Positions 35,728-45,723 of a stretch of DNA of 64,000 nucleotides are shown in pieces. The first letter of the stretch is position 1; the number at the start of each line of letters is the position of its first letter. The stretch comes from RHLJ01 sp965212165. GTDB taxonomy: Bacteria > Bacteroidota > Rhodothermia > Balneolales > Balneolaceae. The translations under genes were made by a program, and so were the position numbers. The stretch is from contig OZ243096.1 of the NCBI GenBank assembly GCA_965212165.1, forward strand, positions 1,984,001 to 2,048,000, written 5' to 3'. Below the pieces are notes generated by a model. It was not told the DNA's origin, searched no databases, and saw only the letters and a list, made by a program, of their open reading frames with translations.

Positions 35728-36945
35728 ATGGGATCGATTATAAGAAGGAATACAACTCAAGTTATGATTGGAGGTATTCCAGTTGGCGGAAATGCGCCAA
35801 TCGTTGTTCAATCTATGACGAACACTGATACCGCTGATATTGATGAAACTGTTGATCAAATTGATCATTTACATCTTTCGGGATCTGAATTAGTTCGAAT
35901 TACTGTAAATAATGATGCTGCTGCAAAAGCAGTTCCATTCATTAAGGAAAAACTTTTGAACCGAGGGGTGACAGTTCCCATAATTGGTGACTTTCACTAT
36001 AATGGACATGTTTTACTTACCAAGTATCCAGATATGGCTAATGCTTTGGCAAAGTTTCGTATAAATCCTGGTAATACTGGTACAAAAACTAGAGATAAGA
36101 ATTTTACGACTATAGTTGAACAGGCTATTAGATACGATAAACCCGTTCGTATTGGAGTAAATTGGGGATCATTAGATCAGCAATTACTTGCGGAAAAAAT
36201 GGATGCTAATAATAAGCTTTCAAATCCAAAATCGGCAAAAGAAGTAATGTTCGATACAATGATTGAAAGTGCAAAAAGATCATCCAATCTTGCTGAAGAG
36301 GTAGGTTTAGCTTCCGATAAGATTATTATCAGCTGTAAGATGTCTGGTGTTCAAGATGTTATTGAAGTGTATACGAGATTAGCAGAGGTTGTGCCTTATC
36401 CATTGCATGTTGGTTTAACGGAAGCAGGGATGGGTATGAAAGGGATTGTTGCCAGTTCAACAGCACTTTCTGGAATTCTTCAACAAGGTATAGGAGATAC
36501 GATAAGGGTTTCGTTAACACCTCAACCAGGTGCTGATAGAGCTCTGGAGGTGCAAGTTGCACAGCAAATATTGCAATCATTAAATATAAGGAGTTTTCTT
36601 CCTCAAGTAACCTCTTGTCCTGGGTGTGGTAGAACAAAAAGTACGTATTTTCAAGAGCTTGCAGAAGAGATTCAAGATTATATAGCTGATTCGATGCCTG
36701 TTTGGAGAGAAGTTTATTCTGGTGTTGAAGAAATGGATGTAGCGGTAATGGGCTGCGTAGTGAATGGTCCAGGTGAATCAAGAGCTGCAAATATAGGTAT
36801 TTCACTACCCGGAACATTCGAAGAGCCAAAAGCACCAGTCTATATTGATGGAGAACATTCAATCACTTTAAAAGGTGATAAGATTGGAGAAGAGTTTCGA
36901 AAAATTTTAGATGATTATATCATCAAAAATTATGGAAGTAAATAA
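35728..36945 (+). CDS. ispG: 4-hydroxy-3-methylbut-2-enyl diphosphate synthase
   Basis: 405 residues. Performs the penultimate step of the MEP isoprenoid route, converting MEcPP to HMBPP with a 4Fe-4S cluster. The cluster ligands are visible: C297 and C300 (CPGCGR) and C343 (MGCVVNGPGES), with the Glu in GPGES nearby. The N-terminal TIM barrel starts MIGGIPVGGNAPIVVQSMTNT, as in IspG. Length fits the short bacterial form without the plant-type insert. It is the last gene of the apparent CrtI-like/rhomboid/rhomboid/ispG run. Confidence 0.95.
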   Translation: MGSIIRRNTTQVMIGGIPVGGNAPIVVQSMTNTDTADIDETVDQIDHLHLSGSELVRITVNNDAAAKAVPFIKEKLLNRGVTVPIIGDFHYNGHVLLTKYPDMANALAKFRINPGNTGTKTRDKNFTTIVEQAIRYDKPVRIGVNWGSLDQQLLAEKMDANNKLSNPKSAKEVMFDTMIESAKRSSNLAEEVGLASDKIIISCKMSGVQDVIEVYTRLAEVVPYPLHVGLTEAGMGMKGIVASSTALSGILQQGIGDTIRVSLTPQPGADRALEVQVAQQILQSLNIRSFLPQVTSCPGCGRTKSTYFQELAEEIQDYIADSMPVWREVYSGVEEMDVAVMGCVVNGPGESRAANIGISLPGTFEEPKAPVYIDGEHSITLKGDKIGEEFRKILDDYIIKNYGSK

Positions 36946-37175
36946 ACTCCATTAATGTATTTCGTGCACAAATTTTGTTCTAATTTTCATTAGAAATGTA
37001 ACAACTTACATTTTAAAAATAATTTTCTGTAAGCTTTTTTTGACCCATTTAATAAGGTTAAGAAGAGCTTATTTTGTTATATACATATAATAACAGTAGC
37101 CTAAGAGTTAAGTACTATTTATTAATGGATTAAATAAAGAGTTAGAAAATAAAGAAAAACCGATTTAATACTTGA

Positions 37176-37199
37176 AATAATGTAAGCGCTTTCATTATT
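37176..37199. promoter_or_regulatory. LacI-family (cre-like) operator before the starch locus
   Basis: AATAATGTAAGC and GCTTTCATTATT form a 24-bp palindrome with one mismatch per arm and the central GCGC typical of LacI-family sites; TGTAAGCGCTTTCA fits a cre-type consensus. It ends 28 bases before the first gene of the locus. The regulator gene at 50019 is of the LacI family. A 13-base identical stretch recurs at 38768. Confidence 0.7.
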
Positions 37200-37227
37200 T
37201 TGTTAGGGCGGAATAATAAACTAGTTA

Positions 37228-38925
37228 ATGCAATACATTTGTAACACATTTAATTACTCGGTTTTCACTCTAAGACTGATGCTAATTTCTCTTTTTTTGA
37301 TTCAATGCTCTTCAGTTCATAAAGAGGATAAAAATGTATTAGCTCAAATAAATGATTTAACAGTTACAACGACTCATTTCGAAAACGCATTTAAAGAATA
37401 TTACTATCGAACTGGGCAAGTATTAAAGCCAGATGTCTCTACAAAAGTAGCAATATTGAATTCTCAATTTAATACCTATGTATTAGCTGTATATGCTGAA
37501 GATGAAAATCTTAATGAGACAGATGAAGCTATTCAAAATAGAAAAGCAATTGATAGAAGAGTTTTGAATGAGGAGTATTTGAATCAAGTAATACTTTCGA
37601 ATATTGATATTACCGAACAAAGACTAAGAGATTATTTCTTACGATTTAATACTCAACTTAGAGCTTCCCATATTTACGCAAAAGATAAATCAACAATTGA
37701 GGAGTACTATTTGAGGTTGCAAAATGGAGAAAATTTTGAACGCTTAGCTTCCGAAGTATTTGAAATTCCTTACCTAGCTGAACATGGTGGAGATATAGGT
37801 CGTTTTACGACCGATGATATGGATATAGCATTTGAAGAAGCTGCTTTCTCATTAAAATTAGGAGAGATTTCTAAACCTGTACAAACAGCTCAGGGTTATA
37901 GTATTATTAAAGTAACTGATCGAGTTTCAAAACCATTAATTACTGAGAATGAATTCAATCAAAGAAGAGATCAACTTTATTCGTATGTATTAAAGAAAGA
38001 AAAAGAACTCAAAACTCGTGATCATATAAATAATTTTCTCAGCAATTTGGTTTTTTCAGAAGCAGTAATCTCAGATTTATGGAGGTTGATAAGTAATAAT
38101 TATGAGGGTATGACCAATAAATCTCCTGAATTCATATCGAATCTTTCAGGAAACGAATTATTAATAAAATATGATGGATTTAACTTCTCAATAAATGATT
38201 TCAAGGAAGAGTTACTTATTAGCAATACTGGACTACTTAATACAATTAAAGATGAAAATTCATTTAGAAGGTTTATTGAAGGGGTAGCGTATCGTTCCTA
38301 TTTATTTACTGAAGCCAAAAATTATAAAATAGATGAGCAAGTTTTTGTGCAGGAGTCTATAAACGAAACCTATCTGCATTATTTGTCAGAATTAGCAAAT
38401 AATCATCTTAGGTTGTCTATAAATAATACTGAAGCCGAGCTTTATTCCGAGTATCAAATAAATCAGGATCTGTTTGTTAAGCCATTGGAAATCAATTTTG
38501 CTCGTATTGTTCTAGATACAGAAGAAAAAGCTAACTGGATCTCAAATGAAATTAATTCTGGTATGGATTTTAGTAGCTTAGTTGATCTTTATACATTAAA
38601 TAATGAAGATCGTTTTACAGCTGGAGAATTAGGGTTTAAAAGCATAAAAGATTTTGGCTTTAGTAGTACTGAACTTGCACTTCTTGAACCTGGGGAAGTA
38701 TCTGGGGTTATTCAATACTCTCAAAATGAATACCATTTATATAAATGTATTGAGAGAATTGAACCCAAAGCGCTTTCATTTTCTCAGGCTCATGATTTAG
38801 TAAATGAATACTTGATAAAAAAGAAACTTCGCAGTCTACGCGATAAAACCATCGAAGAAGTAAAAGACAAACATAACGCTACTGTTTATCTTAAAAAACT
38901 TCAAGAACTTGCAATACAAATCTGA
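37228..38925 (+). CDS. Parvulin-type peptidyl-prolyl isomerase lipoprotein
   Basis: 565 residues. The N-terminal hydrophobic segment ends in LIQC, so it is probably a periplasmic lipoprotein. A first parvulin-like domain (about 140-235) has ASHIYAKDKSTIEEYYLRLQNG and GGDIGRFTTDDM, ending LKLGEISKPVQTAQGYSIIKV. A second, weaker parvulin-like half (about 420-515) reads INFARIVLDTEEKANWI and LGFKSIKDFG. Such SurA/PpiD-like proteins help outer membrane proteins fold, so its place just before the TonB receptor gene suggests it assists that receptor. The LacI-like palindrome ends 28 bases upstream. The ATG at 37228 is the best start. Confidence 0.82.
   Translation: MQYICNTFNYSVFTLRLMLISLFLIQCSSVHKEDKNVLAQINDLTVTTTHFENAFKEYYYRTGQVLKPDVSTKVAILNSQFNTYVLAVYAEDENLNETDEAIQNRKAIDRRVLNEEYLNQVILSNIDITEQRLRDYFLRFNTQLRASHIYAKDKSTIEEYYLRLQNGENFERLASEVFEIPYLAEHGGDIGRFTTDDMDIAFEEAAFSLKLGEISKPVQTAQGYSIIKVTDRVSKPLITENEFNQRRDQLYSYVLKKEKELKTRDHINNFLSNLVFSEAVISDLWRLISNNYEGMTNKSPEFISNLSGNELLIKYDGFNFSINDFKEELLISNTGLLNTIKDENSFRRFIEGVAYRSYLFTEAKNYKIDEQVFVQESINETYLHYLSELANNHLRLSINNTEAELYSEYQINQDLFVKPLEINFARIVLDTEEKANWISNEINSGMDFSSLVDLYTLNNEDRFTAGELGFKSIKDFGFSSTELALLEPGEVSGVIQYSQNEYHLYKCIERIEPKALSFSQAHDLVNEYLIKKKLRSLRDKTIEEVKDKHNATVYLKKLQELAIQI
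38768..38780. promoter_or_regulatory. Second LacI-type operator core, inside the parvulin gene
   Basis: AAGCGCTTTCATT is identical over 13 bases to the core of the 37176-37199 palindrome. It lies in the last 160 bases of the parvulin gene, 155 bases before the TonB receptor start, where an internal operator is plausible. Since the core is a self-complementary 8-mer, chance cannot be excluded. Confidence 0.4.
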
Positions 38926-38934
38926 ATTTAGTTT

Positions 38935-41907
38935 ATGAAAAGGATTAGAACATTACTGTCGCTCTTTTTATTTGTATTTATACCAATACTTTCTTTCGCC
39001 CAGTCTGGTAAAATTCAAGGAACTCTTATTGATGCAGAAACAAAAGAGCCACTAATTGGAGCTACTGTTGGTATAAAAGGAACAACAAAAGGGGCGATTA
39101 CAGACGTAGATGGTAACTACATAATGCTTAATGTAGAGCCAGGAACCTATATAATAGAAGCTAGATATATTGGTTATGCTACAGTAGTAGTTCAAGAAGT
39201 AATAGTTCGTACTGACTTGACAACATCTCAAGATTTTGAACTTGCTCCTGAGTCTTATGAAGGTGAAGAATTAGTTGTTATTGCAGAAAGGCAGACCGTT
39301 ATTAAAGATATAACAAGTTCAGAAGCTAGAGTAAGTAGTGATGAAATTGAAAAACTACCAGTGCAGGAAGTTACAGACATCATTTCATTACAAGCAGGGG
39401 TGAATGTTGGTAATGATGGAGGAATTCACATTCGAGGTGGTAGAACTTCTGAAGTTTCATATGTAGTTGATGGAATTAGAGTTACAGATGATTATGATGG
39501 AAGTAGTGGAGTAAGACTTGAAAATGAATCAATTCAAGAATTACAGGTTATTTCAGGATCATTTAATGCAGAACACGGGCAAGCATTATCTGGTATTGTT
39601 AATGTAGTAACAAAATCAGGTGGTAATGAATTTTCTGCAAATGTTAGTGGATGGAGTGGTAGCTATTATGCAGCAAACGATAGCTATTTATATGATGGAA
39701 TTGGAACTGAAATTGGGAATCTAAACCCAACAAGGATGTATAATTTCAGTGGATCAGTTTCAGGACCAATAATCAAAGATAAACTTACCTTTTTTGTTAC
39801 AAGTAGAGTTTTTGAAAATAAAGGATATCTAACTGGTCGTAATTTATACTCATCTCATGGAAAGTTTGTTGATCAGGTACCATTAGGAACAAACTTGAGT
39901 GAATATAGAACTTTATATAATGAACGAGTAGATCTTTCACTTCCATGGTATTCGATTGATACCGTAGTTGTAGCAGGTTCACCATTCTTGGAAATAAGAG
40001 ACGACGGTACTCGAGATAGTTCTTTAGTAGACATGACCCGTTTTGAAACTCAAAGTGTACAAGGGAATTTAGAATGGAAAGTAATGCAGGGGCTGAAATT
40101 CAACCTAATTGGTTCTTATGCTCAAGAAAAAGGTGGAAATTATAGTTATAACAATAGATTTGTACCTGGAGGTTTGAATAACAATTTTAGAGATAATTAT
40201 ACTATAAATTTAAAAACCACGATTACACCATCTAGCCTTACTTTTTTGACAGTAAATTTTGCAAATCGATATAATGGGTATCAAAGTTATGCCTTTAAAG
40301 ACCCATGGGACCCAAGATACTTTAACTATGATAATCTCTCAGACCCACTTTTTGGTACACCTAATTTCCTTTATGGAAATCAAGTAAATCAAAATGGTCA
40401 ATTTGCAACATATGGTACCAATAATAATCGATTTTCGCGCTCTACTAACACCTACATAGCTAAAATTGATGTTTCTACGCAGTTCAATGAGCATCATTTT
40501 ATTAAAGCTGGATTATCATCTCAGTTTGATGAAGTGAAATTTGAAAACCTCACCCTGTCACCACTTACACAAGATGGAATTGAGCTTGATCCAAATACTC
40601 CAGATGAACTGATACCTTTTGTCGAATTAGGTTTACCAACTAAGGATACTCCTGGGTATCAAAAATATTCTGAAAACCCAATTGCTTTAAGTGGATATAT
40701 TCAAGACAAAATTGAATATGAAAGTCTGATAATAAATATAGGGTTAAGGTTTGATTACTTTAATCCCAATACATTAATTCCTTCAGACCCAGAGGATCCT
40801 GATATCTTTTTTCCTACAAAAGCAGAGAACAGATACACTGATGTAAATGGTAATGGTACCCAAGATACAAACGAGCCAGACCTAAGTGTGGCAGATAGAG
40901 AAGCATATTGGTGGAAAGACGCATCAGTGAAATATCAATTAAGCCCAAGAATTGGGGTTGCCTATCCAATTAATGATGGTGGTGTAATTTATTTCTCTTA
41001 CGGATATTTCTTTCAAATGCCTTCTTATGACCGATTATATACAAATAGCCAGATTTTACTAAGTCAGGGTGGTGGAGATCAAGGTCTCTTTGGAAATCCG
41101 GATCTAAAACCAGAAAGATCTGTACAATATGAATTAGGTTTAAAACAAGAAATATTTACAGGAACAGCCATAGAAGTAACTGGTTTTTATAAAGATACTA
41201 GAGATTATGTATCAAGTAGACCGCAGGTAACAGGTTTGTCCTCTATAAACTATGGTATCTATTTCAATCGTGATTATTCAAAATCACTTGGTATGACTTT
41301 CGCATTTAATCAATTTGTGAGTCAGAAATTTAATTTCGGATTAGATTATACATTTGGTTTAGTTGAAGGTAGTAATTCAGATCCAAGTTCGGAATATTTT
41401 GCCATTCTTTCACAGGGATCAAAAATTGACTCAACAAATCAACAAAATACATTAACGAAGTTAGTTCAACCATTAGATTGGGATAGAACTCATATTGTAA
41501 ATGGGTCAATGTTTTATTCTGGGTATAATTGGGGTGCCAACTTAATTGGACGCTTTAACTCTGGAACTCCTTACACCCCTGCAACAAATGTTCCTGGAGT
41601 ATTAATTGGTGAAGTTGCTTCTACAAAAGATCTTCGGAATACAGCTAGGTTACCTGCAAGGTTTACTGTTGATTTAAATGTATATAAAAGAGTTGAACTT
41701 TCTGGTAATTCAGGATTTGACATATTTTTGAATGTTTACAATCTACTTGATACAAAAATTATTAACTCGATTTATACTGATTCAGGATTGCCAACTCGAC
41801 CATTACCTGTTAATATTATCCAATCAGCTGATGCAGGATTTTATAATAATCCAACATTTTTTGGGGAACCAAGAAGAGTTCAACTCGGGGTAAAACTGTC
41901 ATTTTAA
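38935..41907 (+). CDS. TonB-dependent outer membrane receptor (starch locus)
   Basis: 990 residues. Signal peptide (LLSLFLFVFIPILSFAQ), then a carboxypeptidase-regulatory-like domain (about 25-105; GTLIDAETKEPLIGATVGIKG), a plug domain (about 130-230; IHIRGGRTSEVSYVVDGIRV and NAEHGQALSGIVNVVTKSGG) and a 22-strand-type barrel that ends in an aromatic residue (VQLGVKLSF). It imports ligands too large for porins with energy from TonB; given the downstream amylases, maltodextrins are the likely ligand. Unlike SusC systems it has no SusD gene after it. It follows the parvulin gene by 9 bases and precedes the 1270-residue protein by 3. Confidence 0.93.
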   Translation: MKRIRTLLSLFLFVFIPILSFAQSGKIQGTLIDAETKEPLIGATVGIKGTTKGAITDVDGNYIMLNVEPGTYIIEARYIGYATVVVQEVIVRTDLTTSQDFELAPESYEGEELVVIAERQTVIKDITSSEARVSSDEIEKLPVQEVTDIISLQAGVNVGNDGGIHIRGGRTSEVSYVVDGIRVTDDYDGSSGVRLENESIQELQVISGSFNAEHGQALSGIVNVVTKSGGNEFSANVSGWSGSYYAANDSYLYDGIGTEIGNLNPTRMYNFSGSVSGPIIKDKLTFFVTSRVFENKGYLTGRNLYSSHGKFVDQVPLGTNLSEYRTLYNERVDLSLPWYSIDTVVVAGSPFLEIRDDGTRDSSLVDMTRFETQSVQGNLEWKVMQGLKFNLIGSYAQEKGGNYSYNNRFVPGGLNNNFRDNYTINLKTTITPSSLTFLTVNFANRYNGYQSYAFKDPWDPRYFNYDNLSDPLFGTPNFLYGNQVNQNGQFATYGTNNNRFSRSTNTYIAKIDVSTQFNEHHFIKAGLSSQFDEVKFENLTLSPLTQDGIELDPNTPDELIPFVELGLPTKDTPGYQKYSENPIALSGYIQDKIEYESLIINIGLRFDYFNPNTLIPSDPEDPDIFFPTKAENRYTDVNGNGTQDTNEPDLSVADREAYWWKDASVKYQLSPRIGVAYPINDGGVIYFSYGYFFQMPSYDRLYTNSQILLSQGGGDQGLFGNPDLKPERSVQYELGLKQEIFTGTAIEVTGFYKDTRDYVSSRPQVTGLSSINYGIYFNRDYSKSLGMTFAFNQFVSQKFNFGLDYTFGLVEGSNSDPSSEYFAILSQGSKIDSTNQQNTLTKLVQPLDWDRTHIVNGSMFYSGYNWGANLIGRFNSGTPYTPATNVPGVLIGEVASTKDLRNTARLPARFTVDLNVYKRVELSGNSGFDIFLNVYNLLDTKIINSIYTDSGLPTRPLPVNIIQSADAGFYNNPTFFGEPRRVQLGVKLSF

Positions 41908-41910
41908 GCT

Positions 41911-44900
41911 ATGAATATTAAATCCATGAATTTTAAGTTTTTTTTATCACTATTAGCGTTTAGCAGTATTTATAGCTATTCCATTGCGCAAAATAATACG
42001 CACATTCCAAGTAATGAACGTTCATCTTTCGAGGGATTAAAGAACTCGATTATGGATGGGAACCAATTAAGAGCTACCTATTTTAATAATGGCCACTCTG
42101 GACGTTTAAATAGTAGTTCACTTCAACAGTTAATTTTTGAGTATCCTAGAAATACTGGGCGAAATTACATGTATTTCGCAAGTTTGATGTATGGTACTGA
42201 GGTCCAGGATGAATCTACACCAGAGGATGATAAATTTGCTATAGTAGATGTTGCATTTACAAGAACAAGCCGTGATGGTAGACAAAGTTGGTCGGTTAAC
42301 CCAATTGATGGGTATAATAGAGATGACTCAGATGAAATGGCAAGAAGTGACAGAGGACCTGGATCTCCTTTAGGAAATACATGGCCCAATGCATGGCCTG
42401 ATAAATTTCAGGATGGTGGTGATGGATGGTCAGGATCATGGAATGGCTTCTTTGGACGTGACCAATTTAATGCTGATGTAGAATTTTACTATAAAGCAGG
42501 TGATGATACTTATACCAGATATTTAAGTAGATATAAACCAGATACAACTGATCCAACAAGAGGTGGTCTTGGTTTAATTTTGGATACAAGAATTTTAGCA
42601 TGGTCTCAAAGATTAGTTCAAGATGTACATTTTAACTTGTTTGAGTTAAAAAATGATGGAAGTTATGACTACAATAGAATGGCTTTTGGAGTTTGGATTG
42701 CTGATTTCGTGGCTGGTGGTGGTGCAACTAACCGCCCTGTATTTGATAACCTTAGAGCTATAGCATATTTAACAGATACTAACCGAGAAAGATCTCCTAA
42801 TCAATTTGATGGTCCAATTGGCCAAATGGGATTGAAGTTTCTTGAAACTCCTGGTAATGCAAGTGATGGGATTGATAATGATGGAGATAGTGATACCTAT
42901 AATGGTTCTGATAGTCAGAATCTTTTTGACCCTGACAATACAGAGTTGTTTGGTCGATTAACTGGCAGTGAAGGATTTTATAACTATGCTACTCTTACAG
43001 ATACAGTAATACGTGTATTTGAAGCTCCCGATTTTGAAGAGCGAACCATTTCTATTGGAGATAAGATTGTATTAATTCAAAGCGACAATAGTAGAGTAAT
43101 TTCAACATACGATGGAACACCTTTTGTTTCGCAAGGAGTTACTTGGGATTTCAATGGAGTTGCTAGTTTTAATGTGTTAGAAGATATTTTACCTCAGGAA
43201 GATGCAAATTTTGGTATTCATATTGATGGTTTAGATAATGATTTTGATGGACTTATAGATGAAAACACTCCGAATCATCTTACAAAATCGACATTTAATG
43301 AAGCAGGTTTATCAATTATTAGACCTGTACGCTTTATTAACTATATGAATTTTATGCCAGGTGACACTCTTCAACGGGGTTTGATCGTTCCAAATCAAAG
43401 TATAAGAGAAAGAATAAATACTGATCCAGCTTTTGCTACAATTGTTAATGATATTTATGGAGGTAAACTACAAAACTATTTTACTAGTGCTCCAATGATT
43501 GATGAAGGTAGAGATGACTTCTTCGATAATGATGATGATTGGAATATATTGATTGATGATGTTGGGATAGAAGGTGATCCAAATTCAATAAGTCAAGGTA
43601 AAGGAGATGGACTTCCATCTTCTGGAGCACGAACAACATTTCCTGGTGAACCAAGTATTGATAAAACGGATGTAAGTGAAACAGATTTAATTGGAGTAAC
43701 TAGAGCTCAAGTATTTCCTATAGGATCTGTTGATACAAATTTAGATGAAGATGTTTGGACTAATTTCTTAATTCCAGGAGAATTTACTGATAACCCAGGA
43801 ACTGACTCAGATATTTTTGTTTCATCTGGACTTTTTCCAATTGCAAGAGGCTCTTCAGAACGTTTTGCAATTGCAATTACAGCAGCTCAAGAAAAGACGG
43901 ACAATGCTTCTGATGATCGTGCAAAAGTAGATGCAAATCTAAATAATGCTACAGTAGCATATGAATCAGATTATCAATTTGCAGTTGCTCCAAAACCACC
44001 AATTTTACAAGCTGTGGCGTCAGATGGTAAGGTAACTTTATATTGGAATACAGAATCAGAACAATCCTTTGATAGATACATCGCAAATCAGACTGGGGAT
44101 GGCTTTGATTTTGAAGGTTATAAAATTTATCGAACAACCGATGTTTCTTTTCAAGAAATCTTTAGTATTACAGATGGACTCGGATCGAGTACATTTTTAC
44201 GCCCATTAGCAATATATGATCTTAAGAACGGTATAAGAGGCTTCCATCCGGTATCAGAGAATGGTGTTCAGTTTAATCTTGGTAATGACACTGGATTAGA
44301 ACGTATTTTTGAGGATACAAATGTTATAAATGGTCGAACCTATTATTACGCGGTTACCGCTTTTGACAGAGGATTTACTGCTGCGGAGATAAGTCCTTCA
44401 GAATCGCCTGTTCAAATTTCATTAAATCCAGATGGTACAGTGACCTTTGGACAAAATGTTGTTTCAGTTCGCCCAACAAGTTCTCAAGCAGGTTATATAA
44501 GTCCTGAAAAGCCTTTTGCTAATATTGCTTCAGGTTCACCAGGTGGTACTGTTTCAGTTGATATTATTGATCCAGCTGCCTTGAATGCTGATAATTTATA
44601 TGACATTGTTTTTGAAGATTCTGTATATGATGGTGGAATAAGTGCAGATACTCTTAAAACAAGTAACTTTACTTTGAGAAATGTTACTAATGGAAGTAAT
44701 GACACATTAATTTCAAAATCACTGAATTTCAATGGTGACAGCAATCCAGTTACTGAAGGCTTTACCGTTACTTTGAATAATGTGGATACTTTTGGCCTTG
44801 ATGAAAACAGATCAGGTTGGAAATATGACTCTCAAATTCCACCACATGATTTTGTATTCACAATTTTTGGTGCTCCAAAAGTTTCGGATTATGAAATCAT

Positions 44901-45723
44901 AATTGGGGAAAGTGTGGGTTTTGGTCAATCAGTTGCAAAAACAATCGAAGTATCTCCAGGTAATTTCCAGAACCTTACTTCACAACCAACTAATTTTAAA
45001 TTAGTTAATACATATTCTGGTGAAGAAACGGGATATGCTTTCCTAGACTTGAATTCACCAACTTCAAATCAGCAAAGATGTAATCCGACTTTTATAGTAC
45101 CTGATAATTATGTAAGTCCTGTTCCAGGTCAGCTTTCTGCTGTTGCTGGTGCTGTAGGTAGGTGTTCAGATATCATCTATTTCGTTGAAGACTATAGAGG
45201 AATTCAAGATACACTTACGTTAAGGATTAGTATGTCAGCCTTTTTACAGGAAGGCGCATTACTAACTCAACATCCTCAACCAGGCGACACACTTAAAATC
45301 TTTACAACAAAACCATTTTCGCAAAATGACAGGTTTACTTTCAGATTTGACCCAGATAATATTCCTCAAATTAGTCAGGATTCTGTAAAAAATAGCCTGG
45401 ACGAAATATTGGTAATACCTAACCCTTATAAAGTTGCAAACATCTATGAAAATGCAATTACGCAAACAAATAGACAACATAATAGGGAGCTGCATTTTAC
45501 TCAAATGCCAGCGCCATCTACCTTGAGGATATTTACGGCTTCAGGTGTACTAGTTAAAGAAATCAATATTCAACCCTCTGATCTGATTGGGGATTATGGA
45601 GGTACTTATATATGGAATATGCTTACAAAAGATAACCTAGAAATATCCTATGGCATTTATTTATATCACGTACAGGTACCAGGAATAGGTGAGAAACTTG
45701 GAAAATTTGCGGTGATAAAATGA
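41911..45723 (+). CDS. Large secreted protein with DND calcium-type repeats, FN3-like domain and C-terminal sorting-like domain
   Basis: 1270 residues with a signal peptide ending about SYSIAQ. I do not recognise the N-terminal 300 residues. Three Asp/Asn-rich clusters of thrombospondin-type-3/calcium-loop style follow: DGIDNDGDSDTYNG (about 320-333), DGLDNDFDGLIDE (about 438-450) and DNDDDW (about 538). Residues about 700-830 look like a fibronectin-III-type domain (KVTLYWNTESEQSF ... YYYAVTAFDRG). The end (about 1165-1270) is a FlgD-like sorting domain (STLRIFTASGVLVKEI ... GIYLYHVQV). It lies between the TonB receptor and a PorV-like gene with a 4-base stop/start overlap, in the place SusD would occupy. 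A receptor-associated surface protein is inferred. Confidence 0.72.
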   Translation: MNIKSMNFKFFLSLLAFSSIYSYSIAQNNTHIPSNERSSFEGLKNSIMDGNQLRATYFNNGHSGRLNSSSLQQLIFEYPRNTGRNYMYFASLMYGTEVQDESTPEDDKFAIVDVAFTRTSRDGRQSWSVNPIDGYNRDDSDEMARSDRGPGSPLGNTWPNAWPDKFQDGGDGWSGSWNGFFGRDQFNADVEFYYKAGDDTYTRYLSRYKPDTTDPTRGGLGLILDTRILAWSQRLVQDVHFNLFELKNDGSYDYNRMAFGVWIADFVAGGGATNRPVFDNLRAIAYLTDTNRERSPNQFDGPIGQMGLKFLETPGNASDGIDNDGDSDTYNGSDSQNLFDPDNTELFGRLTGSEGFYNYATLTDTVIRVFEAPDFEERTISIGDKIVLIQSDNSRVISTYDGTPFVSQGVTWDFNGVASFNVLEDILPQEDANFGIHIDGLDNDFDGLIDENTPNHLTKSTFNEAGLSIIRPVRFINYMNFMPGDTLQRGLIVPNQSIRERINTDPAFATIVNDIYGGKLQNYFTSAPMIDEGRDDFFDNDDDWNILIDDVGIEGDPNSISQGKGDGLPSSGARTTFPGEPSIDKTDVSETDLIGVTRAQVFPIGSVDTNLDEDVWTNFLIPGEFTDNPGTDSDIFVSSGLFPIARGSSERFAIAITAAQEKTDNASDDRAKVDANLNNATVAYESDYQFAVAPKPPILQAVASDGKVTLYWNTESEQSFDRYIANQTGDGFDFEGYKIYRTTDVSFQEIFSITDGLGSSTFLRPLAIYDLKNGIRGFHPVSENGVQFNLGNDTGLERIFEDTNVINGRTYYYAVTAFDRGFTAAEISPSESPVQISLNPDGTVTFGQNVVSVRPTSSQAGYISPEKPFANIASGSPGGTVSVDIIDPAALNADNLYDIVFEDSVYDGGISADTLKTSNFTLRNVTNGSNDTLISKSLNFNGDSNPVTEGFTVTLNNVDTFGLDENRSGWKYDSQIPPHDFVFTIFGAPKVSDYEIIIGESVGFGQSVAKTIEVSPGNFQNLTSQPTNFKLVNTYSGEETGYAFLDLNSPTSNQQRCNPTFIVPDNYVSPVPGQLSAVAGAVGRCSDIIYFVEDYRGIQDTLTLRISMSAFLQEGALLTQHPQPGDTLKIFTTKPFSQNDRFTFRFDPDNIPQISQDSVKNSLDEILVIPNPYKVANIYENAITQTNRQHNRELHFTQMPAPSTLRIFTASGVLVKEINIQPSDLIGDYGGTYIWNMLTKDNLEISYGIYLYHVQVPGIGEKLGKFAVIK

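Noticed and set aside
36359..36862. 167-codon Leu-rich open frame antisense to ispG
   Set aside because: Shadow of the strongly conserved ispG frame; low-complexity composition and no start signal.
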